From positions 54,818,712 through 54,882,711 of the forward strand of contig NC_077224.1 of NCBI RefSeq assembly GCF_024763615.1: a stretch of 64,000 nucleotides of DNA. The letters are read 5' to 3'. Position 1 is the stretch's first letter. Every line of letters begins with the position of its first letter. Of this stretch, positions 11,670-23,600 are shown piece by piece. This DNA is from Phlebotomus papatasi (taxonomy: Eukaryota > Arthropoda > Insecta > Diptera > Psychodidae). Under the pieces are notes generated by a model. It saw only the letters and a list, made by a program, of their open reading frames with translations, had not been told where the DNA came from and did not search any database. The position numbers and the translations under genes were made by a program.

Positions 11670-14600
11670 GTAAGCGACCTTTCTCCGACCTCTTTCACTG
11701 GCATCACATTCCCTCTAGACCAAATTCCCCGTCATTGGAGAATTGAATAATGAGAGCGAAGGTGGACAATTGGTTCCACTTGATTGTATAATATGTGCAC
11801 ATTTTGCGTCCACGAAAGTCCATTTCTCGCCTCTCTATTTGCTAAAGCACGCAAATTGTGCTACTCGATGCATGGTATATTGCATTTTGCTAATTCAATG
11901 CTGTGTTTGGCCAGAATCCATAACCGACAAAGAGGCAAATGACACCAAACTCGTGCCACTCTTTAACACCTTTTGGTGCACCAGGCGCCTCCATTGGCAG
12001 CGGAGGCGCCTGGTGTTGACATTTTGCCGCAGAGGAAAATTCAATAAATTGCATCAAATTACTGATAACGAAATAAATCTGCATGGGAAATAATCGAAAT
12101 AATAAAGAATACATTGACGTTTATTAAACCAATAAAAACTCGAGCAAATTTGGCAGCAATTTTTTCTCATATTTCTAGAGAAAATTTTTTTAACATTATG
12201 TAATTTGGATAGACAAAATAATTGTGGATCTAAACAAAATAATTGTAAGGACCAGCTTCATTTAGAAATAGGCGAAAAAATCAGATTTCAAAGTAGCCCC
12301 ACAACTCAAAATAGCCCCACCTCCGCCTATTTCTAATTCAAACGGTTAGCGAAATCAAATTTGTTAGTATACAAATAAAGCAGGAATTTTATATTAATTG
12401 CACATACAGTGGCGGCCAATAAAATAGAATCACCCCTTAAAACATGACTTTTTTTTTTAACTTTTGTTAACTTTTATCAAGTATATTTAAAAAAAATAAT
12501 TTAGAAATATTAAAGTAATTGCCTTACGTCGAAAAAGTACAGTACTGGCCGCAAAAGGTCTGTATTTTTACTCGGAATGCGTCAAAAGTGTTGTTCTGCT
12601 GGGACAAAAAATAGAATCACTATCATTTATAGTCATAAACTGAAATTCATTTGAAGTATTTCTAAAATAACAAAATTTTAGTGTAATGTCAGTAATTATT
12701 TAGTGTCTTGACAATTAATTTTCCAAGTTTATAAATGAAAGTATAAGAAATTGGAGAAAATGTAGAACTTTCTTGTTAGAGGCTCTATTAGATTTTTGAG
12801 AGTACGAAAGCATGGAATGATCGTAAAAGTCTTAGCTGACCACAGTAAATTACGAAAATCAATAATCCATAACACAATATAGTGTTTAATTGAACATAAG
12901 AGTCGATATGTATTTTTTTACAAAAAAAGAAAATAAAGAAGTTTATGAAATATATTTGAAATGTCGGCTTGAGTGACGAAATGTTTAATACAATTTTAGT
13001 TATTCACTGTTCAAAAATGAATTTACTAAAAATTTTGATTTTCATTTATTTCCTCTTTGTTTATTCGGTACTGCAAAAACTAATATTTTAATAAAAAAAG
13101 AACTACAAAAAACAAAGAAGTGTCGCCTTTACTAACGAGATGATGAGGAAAAAACCTTAGAAGAGTTCCAAAAGTGTCATGTGTTGGACAGGCCTAAGAC
13201 TTATGCCGAGGGACGGCTTACTGGAAATATGATCAAAATAATGATTATTTATTATTAATCGTGTCGGAATATGTTTTTTATAATGTAATAATGTTGCAAA
13301 GTTGTATATTGCGTGTTGAAAGAATGTGCTAAGTCCATTGTACACCTCCCAGGAGCGCCTTTCCCGCAATGTGGATGCTTCTTCCGTGCCCCCGGTGTTT
13401 TTGGACAGAGGTGGTACATTTTATTAAGAAAATGTATGTCAAAGTAATATCAAAATTCATGGACAACATGTGCTGCCGGCTCAATTGTACGCATTATACC
13501 GTTTCCAAATCTCGCAACCCCGAGAGTAAGCGATTGAAGTGCACAATGCAATTGATTATGGTCATGTAGCAAGTCAAGCAGAGCATGTGGCTTCTAATAG
13601 CTCACTTGGTAGAGCACTCGTTTAGTTGACGAGAGGTTTCTACTTCAATTTTGGGCAGAAACCGGAATTTTTCCTATACCCACTGAGAAAAAACTTGATG
13701 ATTTGAGTGTTACTTGCCCTGATTAACGATTCTTTATACATAAATACATTTAACATTGAACAGAAAGTTCGCAAAATTCTTATAATGTCAATATATTTAA
13801 AATTCCGGAATTAAGAATAATTTTAGAGAAAATAAAGACGATAAACTAAGTAAAAAATTCCAAGCAATACCCCTGAAAAAGAAGTAACAGAAAAGTTCAA
13901 TTTGTTTTAACAGTGATGACAAAGCATTCCAAAGGTTTGCGGAATACTCGAATTTACGAGATAGAGCTCTCGGTGAATTATATTTTTGCAAGTCTTTCCT
14001 ACTTGTTTGTTTAGTGGAAATTAAATTGATTCAGATCATAAAAACTTTTCAAAACCGAAAATCGATAAAGAAATGTGCATTTTAGAATGTTTTGGTATCA
14101 GTCACAAGTCACAAGTAGACAAACAGAAAATGTAAACACGAGAAAGATAAATTATTCTTGGATATTTAACCGATTCATTACTGAATTCAAGACCTTCCAA
14201 AAAAATCCAAATTTAGTCAAATTGGGTGAAAACAGGCCTTATGGGGTGGTTAAACTTTTCTCTTGAAAAATTTGAGAATGCAATTTTTTTTTTTATATCA
14301 TAGGTGTGTTTGGACGAAATGCTCACCTGGACTACCTCCATAAGGTCCATAAGATATCAAAAAAGTAAATAAATCTTAGGAGTTGGTTTCGGAATAAATC
14401 AATACAAAAAAACTTGAATTTTTAGTGGGGCTGGAGTGAGCGGGGTGAATGTAAAAGTCATAGTAATGATCCTTGGGTCGCCTTATGGGGGTTTGCGGAC
14501 ACAAACAATTTTGCGGAAACAAAAAAGGAATATTTAAAAAAAAAAGATAGGTCATTCACGGGTACTTTAGTACTTCATTACTGATTATTGTCGATGCAGC

Positions 14601-17600
14601 CGGATTGGAAATTTCAAGACCTTTCCAAAAATTCTACACTTAATCAAATCGCTTAAAAAATAGGCCTTCTGGAGTAGTTGTACTTTAACTTACAAAAATT
14701 CAAGATGGCGAGTTTTTTATGTCGTAGGTATGTTTGGACGTAATGTTCACCTAGATCACCTTTTCAAAACATATCCAAAAATAAATAAAATAGTAGAATC
14801 CGTTTTCGAAGTAATTTGAAAAACCTAGTTTTGGTGGGGTGGAGTTGGGATGCGAGGAAAGGAAAAACAACGTTTAGGGGAGACCGGGGCACCATTAGTC
14901 ACGCATGGTATTAGACAGTGGGGTGTTATAGCCTGTCATAGAAGAAATATTCAAGAAACCACTACTTATTTGAGGAAAACACATCCCTTCCTATTCATTG
15001 AAATATTTATCAGCCTTATTACAAACCATTTTCGTACAAATTCACAGGAAACAGACTAGGCTTTTGCTGCTCTTTTCATCGATTTTTAAAGAAGCAATGG
15101 AAAAGTCAATATTTTCTTCATTTCTTTCGATTAGATCACTCAATGAGAACAGCGCCCAATGTTTTTTGTTCAAGGTATTTACATTTGGCCAATTTGACTA
15201 AAATATCATTTTCTTATTAAATAATATTGTCTCAGAGAACGGAAAAACATCAAATTAATGCAAAAATTGGTTTGGTACCGCAATTTTTAAAATATTTTTT
15301 CTACGTGTAAAAAAGAAATGAAGGCATAAAAAAGCACTGACCATGTAGAAAAGCCCATGTCTGTTCGCTGTGATTATACGCAATGAAAAATTTCATTTGC
15401 TGGCTAATTCTTCCCCGGTCTCCCTTAAATATGTTTTTTTTTTATTGGGGATCATCGAAGATTGGAAATTGATATCTTTTAACCGCTTGAGTTCCTTAAA
15501 TTAAACATTGTATTAAGCTAGTTTAGACCGGTTTAGACAATATTTTGAGTGATTTATAATTCGTTTGTGAAGCGAATAAATGATGCGAAAGTTCTTTCAT
15601 GGGACGATTTACCACCCCTTATGTGAATGAATTTCGATCATTCAATATGATCCTTTCTCTCACATTCTAATAATTTTAATTTAGACTGTGAGAGGAAGGA
15701 TAATAAAGATAACTTCATAAAAGAGAAATTGGTTTAAAGCCTACATGTTGCTTTTGAATTAATAATAACAATTATTTTAAGACATTATTCTCAGTGTAGT
15801 AATAATTAATGCAAAAACTGCATCATTGATCAATTAAACCAACTTCCCGTTCTTGTGTTGATTCATTCTTTCTCACGACCTTTTAACATTACTAAGATAA
15901 CGTGTAAATAGAAAGAAATTCAAAAATTCATTTTTCCTGAATTTAACACGTTTTTAAAATACGAAGACTACGGAGAATCTTGTTTAACCCTTTAAGGACG
16001 ATTGGGTCACCAGTGACCCAAAAATTAAATTTTTCCTACGGCCATCTCAAGTCATATTTCGCTCTAAAAAGGCGGAAGAAATTATTTTTTCTGACTCCCA
16101 ATTTTAAACCTTCTCGTCCTTAAAGGGTTAATTAAGAGCTACAATTTTGGTTTTGCAATAAAATGCGGCTTTTGAGATAAGTTCAAAGTAACTATTGACC
16201 TTTTAACCCAATCTCTTTTCGGAGATTACTGAAAAATGGAGAAAAAGTGGAAACTATTGCAATTTCAACCAAAGATAGAACTTCTAAATTGGTACTTGAG
16301 GTCACCACTCAATTGCCACTAATGGGCAATATCTCATCTTTCCAGTCTTAATTTAATCTGTCACACACACAAACGTGCGACACTAATTAAGCTCCAGCAA
16401 AATGGTCATACGCAGCATATTCTGCACTTCCGTGGAAATTCAATCGATTTTGCACCGGAAGTCAACTGCACCCAATGGACCCATTGCGTTGGTTGGCAAG
16501 AGTTTCGGCCAATTGCTCTCATTTTGATGGCTCTTTGTGATGCTCCCAGAAAGTGAATTACGAGGAATTTGTGTCACTCAAGCTCGAATAATTCAATTGA
16601 CGAACAACTATAATGATGTCTCTGGACGAGGAGTCAACAATCGCGTTTTGTTTATCTTCTATAAAAGATAAACACGAGTCAGAGTGGAGCTGAATGTGCA
16701 TCTTCCCGCCCAATTTCTAGAAATTTTTCGTATTTTTGCATTGATTCAAGGCTGAGCTTTGAAAATAAAATAAAAAGCAGATATTGTGTAAAAAGTTCTC
16801 ATTGTTTGTACAATGAATGAAAAGCGACAATAGAAAGCTTTTATGAGTAGCTTTAAGGTTTTTCTTGTTCAATTACGGGGAAAATGCAAATTTTACAATT
16901 TTCCGCTAAATTAAAGATGAATAATAAGCGAGTGGTTATTAATATCTTAGGATTAGGATATCTAAAGACAATTAATGTCTTATAGATTTGAATATATACG
17001 AAATTATGCATCAAAATGTCATTTGGGATTGCAATAGAGGCATCTGTTTAAATTAGCATTAGATTGAATTATGCATACAATAGGACAATGGGGATATGGG
17101 GATAAACAATCCAATGATTGCAATATTCATGCCCACACTAAATCTATAGCGCAAATTAGAGATTAAAGTCTAAGACTATTTGTAATACATTGAGTGAATT
17201 GCTCCTTTTCAGGGAAAGAACGTGTTTTCATGGTACGATGGCGTCCTCACAGCTGCCGATAACTTTATAGGGCGCATCAATCTCCTGGACAATGAATACG
17301 GCCTTGGAAAGGCTTCTGTGAATCTCACAGCTCTCAGAGAATCCGATGGAGGTTGGTATCAGTGTAGAGTGATCTTCCCAAATCGAACTCCCAGCACAAG
17401 AGGTAACGGAACATGGTTCCACTTGACTGTCGACGGACGGCACAATCTCCTCAAAGTCCCTCCCATCAACCTAACAGTGATGGAAGGTGAAGATGCTTTC
17501 TTCCACTGTACCATGAAGCATCCCGATACCTCGAAAGTAATTTGGCGTCAAAGTGGAATCCTTCTGAGTGATTTGCCTCACGTCAATAGTCGCTCGAAAG

Positions 17601-20600
17601 TCATGCCGGATGGTAACTTACTTATCAGCCCAACAACCATGACTGACATTGGGGAGTACTTTTGTGAGATCACAGATGAACTCAGGAATGAGAAACAGAT
17701 CGCTAGGGCTTATCTCAACGTTCAGTGTAAGTTTAAAATTGTTTTTAAATCTTTTAATAGGTTAAGGAACAAGGGTCTTTAATAAATTCTCGTCAACCTT
17801 TACCTTTAAAGGATAAATGAGACATCGGTGTTCCAAAAACGAAAAAATTTTTTTAACAGAAAGTTATTTTGAGGGTATTTATAATCCATAAAAAAAATTT
17901 TTGCGGTTTTGGCACACTGCGGTATCCTACTCATCCTTAAAATGTCAAGTGGTTACAAGAGTTTTTCAATTTTGAAAAATTTATTTTCTTTATGTCAGTA
18001 AAATTGAAAATTGTCATTAAAATGTTTTTGATCAATAAAAACAAAACCGAAATACCAAGACGGTTCACATCAGATCTCCTTCATATCCTTTTTAACAAAT
18101 TTTTTTCACAAGTTTTGGGAATTTACAATTCATGATTTTCGTAGATCAAATCTAATTTTACTGACCGATTTTCTTAAAATTCCATTTTTTATTCATCTGT
18201 ATACACATATAGAGGTTACATACTAATATTTATGGTAAACTTCGTCAAAACCCCTTAATAATGCAAAATCACATCATAACTAAGACTTTAAATTTAAATT
18301 TTTATTTGATAATCCTTGTCAGACTTGAAAAATGACAATCAAACTTTTTTTTTTTAATTGTAACTGCTGCCCGAATTAAAAAAGTAGCCCGATCTTAAAA
18401 GAGCTGAATTAGCGAGAGTTCACTGTAGTTTTTTGATTGGTCATGAAATTATCATAAGCGTTACGTCAACATCAAAAATCGATTTTTCAATTGATCTTCA
18501 AAAATTTGGTCCCACCTCAATAGCTGAATTTTGGAAATCGTAAATGAAATTTCAGAAAATATTTTTTATAATATTTGGTTGTCCATAAATGTTGAATAAA
18601 ATAAATCTATTGTTGTATAATATCGTTCGAATTTTATCAATATTACATTTATTATTTAAATCTAATATTTTTTAAATTTAATATCTTATCTATTTCTTAC
18701 TTGCAAAAAAATATTAATAATAATTTTATAACTTTACAAATTTAGAAAAAATACTCCTGTGTTGGTTCTATTACCTATACCTCTCAAACCAAAGTTCGTG
18801 GCTTGTAACTATATTTATACTATCTAAAAAGTCGCAGGATTGCACTTAAAGTTTTTTTTTGGAAATTAGATCAATATTGACCAGAAATCCAAATATCATT
18901 CAAACATCATCAGAAATATCAAAATATCAAAAGAATATTATCAGACCATAAAAGTTATTATGTTGTACCCTTTCTCTTTCTTTAAAAAAGTTTATAGTGT
19001 TACGTAAGAATAATTCTGAAAAAAAAATAATGACAAACAAACATTCTAGATATCAATTGTTTTATTATAATTTAATTTAAAAATATTTCTAAGATACTTA
19101 ATCATAAGTTAAACAACAATATAAATATTATAAAAAACAATATAATATGAAATGTTTGATTTGAAATTATTATTTTCTAATTTATTCGTTAACAATTGTT
19201 ACTGATCTAAATCAAAGAGAGAGCAATTTATACGTACAAACTGCTTTTGAAACTTGTCACAGTTTCGTAGCTTAAACGGAAAGAGATATTGACTTCCGAT
19301 CTTCGGTGACCCCAATAAAAGGCATTATCTCCAGGAGTCTTTTTCCTATCTCCCCCAATTCTCCTCCATACCCCTTCACTCTATGATTTTCGGATAAGTT
19401 TTGGAGGTAGTCCAGGTGAACATTTCGTTTTTCGACATCTTTTACCAGAAAAATCGCCATCTTGAATTTTTAAAGGTTTAAGTAAAACTAGTCTAGAGGA
19501 TCTATTTTTCAACGAATTTGGTTAAATTTGGATTTTTTTTAAAGGTCTTGACATTCTAAATCCGACTGGATTTTAAAAATAAATTTCGTCTAGACAAGCC
19601 AAGACTGGTGAATTAGAATTTTTGAGGTTTTGAACGTGCAAGTTTAAACACAAAGGTTGATTTTTCAACCGATTTATTTGAATTTTTTAAAGGTTTTGAA
19701 ACTCCCAATCCGGCTGTATTGATCTGAATGCGTCATGAATCAGTTAAGTGCCGGAATTTCATTAATTTATCTAAGAAATATTTTTTTAACCTTATCGATC
19801 TAGAGGTCAAATGGTAAAAGATATCCATTTTCAATCTTCGGTTACCCTCCTATAAATGAACATTATCTCGGATAGTCTTTTTCATTTTTCGATTCCTTAA
19901 TCTCTCCAAAACCATGTTTATTTATTTTCAAATGCAAACTCAATTTTGCAATAAAAATCACGTTCTTGATCACGTTAGTCTAATTTTATTTGGTAAGGAA
20001 CCGACGTAATATTTTTTGACAATAATCCGGTGATCCGGTGACGATCACCGGATTATTGTCTAATTTTATTCGTTTCTAATTTTAATATAATTTTTTTAAT
20101 ATGATTTTTGGCCATAAAATTCAATGCAAAGTTGAATTTTTACGCATACAAACTAGTTTATTTATATAAAACCTTTTATGAATTATACAATTTGGATTTA
20201 TAAGATTTGATTTTCTGCAGATAAAGCGAAGGTGATCTATGCTCCTCCAGAAGTATACTTACCATTTGGGCAGCAGGCCATACTGGATTGCCATTTTCGT
20301 GCCAATCCCCCGTTAACAAATCTGCGTTGGGAGAAAGATGGTTTCCTATTTGATCCCTACAATGTTCAAGTAAGTTTCACTGTAATACCAAAGATAATTG
20401 TACCAAAGATACTGTAATACAAGATACTTTTAATTTATTATATTTTTCAGGGTGTCTTTTACAAAAGAAACGGCAGCTTGTTCTTTAGCAAAGTGGATGA
20501 TTCTCATGCTGGAGTTTATCAATGCCAACCCTTCAATGATTTAGGCACTGATGGGAAGAGTCCTTTGATTAAAGTGGTAGTTCAGCATCCCCCAATTTTG

Positions 20601-23600
20601 ACAATGAAACCTAAGCCGGTCTATATTCACAAGCTAGGGGACAATGTGGAGATGTCTTGCGATGCTAGGGACATGAAAGGCCTTCACCGGCCTGTAATCC
20701 AGTGGACAAGAGTGAGTATTTATCAATAGAGAATTAAAATAGTCTTTAAAAATTGTTGGTTTTATTGCAGAAAGACGGTTTACCCCTGCCTTACGATCGC
20801 TATTCGACCCATGGAGGAAATTTGACCCTTGAGAAGATTGTTGAGAGCGACAGGGGAATCTATCAGTGTTCTGTTACAAACGAGGCAGCAACGGTGACGG
20901 CAGATACGGAACTTTTGGTGATTTCTAAATTTTCAATTACCCTGTTTCAACCTAAACTTACGACTGACCTTTCAGATCGAGAGCGTCGCTCCTCGACCCC
21001 CCTTCAACTTAACCGCAAACAGCACAGATACCAGAATTACTCTCAAATGGATTCCGGGAAGTAAGACTTTCATTGAGCTTTTCTCGCCACTTTCTTTTCC
21101 TAAGAAGTTTATCATACTTTCAGGCGTAGCCAGACCGAGTATAACTTATATAATATGGTATCGACTTGCTGAGGTATGTTGAAGTGTTTCATTTGGCGGG
21201 AAGTTTAAACATCTCTCTGTTTGATAATACTCTTATAGGCTCCAGAATGGAGAACGCTGAAAGTGCCTTCGAGAAGCTCAATGGAAGCTACGGTGAGCAA
21301 TTTAGAGCCTGGAAAGGAGTACGAATTTATGGTGCTGGGCCAGGATAGCTATGGAGATGGAATCTTCAGCAAAGCCTTTCGGTATTTTACAAAACGTAAG
21401 TCTTACTTTGCAAGTTTTCACAGATTTTAGTGTAGAACTTTCAATAAATTCTATTTTTGAATTAACATTTTGTTAAAGTATTTCCTTGAAAATTTATGAT
21501 CGTGAATAAATACAGCGGGACCTCGATAGAGTCAACTAATTATTTCTAAGCCTGTTCCTCTATTGGATTCATTGACTCTATCGGATCCGAAAAAAATCTA
21601 TAAAAATATGAAATTTTGATAGAAAAGGGTATTATTTTATGTTTCGAAAAAATATGTCGAATATTATTTAATTAACCCATAAATTATACAACCTCTGGCA
21701 AAAAAAATCGTATGTTTTGGGCAAAAATTGGAGATTAAGGAATGATTTACGGAATGTTTTTGTTATTAGTAAATATCTTAAGTATAAATTGTGTCTTAAA
21801 GTTTTTTTTTAATTTTTTTTAGAAGAGCTCCGGTAGATATTTAATTATTGAAAATTCTGATGCAATTAACGTTATTAACTGGAATTTCTTTTAAACTTTT
21901 AGTGTATAAAAAAAAGAGATTGATAGTTGTTCTTTTATTTATGTCATAACTATGGCTCTAAACTTCGCAAAAGAGCAATAAAACCATTTTTTCTCATTTT
22001 CTACTTGTTCTACAATATGGGCGCTAAATAGTTAGAGATATCCGCTTGGATTCTTCAGATGACCCCCTAATAAGTCAACCTGAAGATTATTAGTATGATC
22101 CTCGTTTCCTCCGTACCCCTTTCCTTCATCACCAAAATCGTATTCTTCATGATTACAAGAAAACACGTTGTATGGGTTTTTTTGGAAAATGAATGGGAGG
22201 GGTGGGACCCAATCCGCAAAAAAATTCTCTGACTCAAAAATGACTGGTTAATAAATGGTCAAAAAAATTACTCCTAATTGGAATCTTAAGAATTAGTCAT
22301 ATTCGCGTCGAATTTTGGTCACAGCATTACTTAAGATTGAATTAGTAATATAACAGTTATTTTACGGTTCTAAAATTTACTCTACCATGCAGTAACAAAA
22401 GCGACTCCAAATGACGGTATTTTTCCGTACAAAAAACGACGTGCCAAAAATAATGCATTTGGCGTCCTTCTCTAGCGCATAGGTACGAAATCGACGTACA
22501 CACTTTGAATGAAAACGTTAAGTGCACTTCACAACTTTGTATTGCACTACCACCGTAGACACTATTTTCTCAACAATTCTTCACATTTTCTATCGTTTTC
22601 TACCACGTTCTATGTAAATTTCTCTAATTTTTCCCTAAGTCACTACACACATTTGCGAAGATTTTTTCCGTTCGCCTATTGCTGAATGAGCCATCCTACA
22701 TGTCGAAAATTTTCCCATTGGATGGCAACAACACAAAAAAAATCTTTTAAAATTTTCACTAAATAGGTCTTTTCGACACAAAATTTTAATCACAGGATAC
22801 TCCAGAGACTGGAGCAAACTCCTAAATCACAAAATTTCAGTTTGCAAAAAAAATGTTTGTGTGTTTATCATGCAAAAAATTGCCTAATTTTCACTTAACT
22901 TCTGTCGGCACTGTACTTTTTCGAATCACAACACACATCTCTACTGAAGGAGCTTTTCCTCCCAATGTACACTATTATATTGTTGAGAAAACACGCGAAA
23001 CTATCAATTACTTTGCGAATTCACAGCTCTGAATAGTTCTATTTGACTTTTGACAAGTGAAATTTCCCCTCAAATATATCCAATGAGGAGAAGAATTTTT
23101 ATTGGTACACTGGAAGTCGGCGTTATATTTTAGTCGTAGGCGGGTAATCTCAGAGTTATTATGACGCTAAATGACTTCCGTAATTACCGTCATATTATTC
23201 CCCACTTTCCGTCATTCGACTCTCTGACGACCGTCATAGGACCCGTTTTTGGAATCCAGAATACATACATCCAACGGTAATCTTACTCCAAATTGCTATT
23301 TGGGGATGGAAATGAGAATTGTATTAACAATCTTCAAGTTGACATATGAGGGGTAATCCGAAGACTCCAAATCAATATCTTTAACCGTTCGGCACTTAAA
23401 TCTTGAATGTACAGAAGAAGGAATTTATAACCGTTTTTTGCTGATCAATTTTAATTTTCTGTTGCCTATTTGTTTTTAATCCAAATTTTCTTTTGAGATA
23501 ATAATCTTTTAAATTAGAAATGTAACTTAAACTTAAAATAAATTTAAACGTTTTCTTTAGAAGGGTAATTTTTAAGTAAGTTCTTTAAGCAATTTAAAAA

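Larger units (their letters stand above)
11670..17212 (+). other. bdl intron 1 (5.5 kb)
   Basis: The intron holds a perfect GC-rich hairpin (11,979-12,015), a repeat shared with 51.8 kb (12,211-12,350), a Tc1-like remnant (from 12,405), a tRNA-like unit (13,590-13,665), inverted R1 copies (14,070-14,840), a TAGGGG MITE (14,875-15,427) and a piggyBac-like MITE (15,984-16,131). The repeat-free, more GC-balanced segment at 16,300-16,720 is a candidate enhancer. No coding exon was found. Confidence 0.7.
17727..20220 (+). other. bdl intron 2 (2.5 kb)
   Basis: Mostly AT-rich DNA with an R1 repeat (19,220-19,940) and a perfect palindrome (20,018-20,060). No exon or RNA gene was seen. Confidence 0.7.

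Noticed and set aside
11743..12093. 116-codon plus-strand frame in bdl intron 1
   Set aside because: It spans the perfect hairpin and has no domain. It cannot splice in phase without breaking the exon 1-2 Ig1 join.
13590..13665. Functional tRNA gene
   Set aside because: Good D-arm and anticodon stem but no proper T-arm or acceptor pairing.
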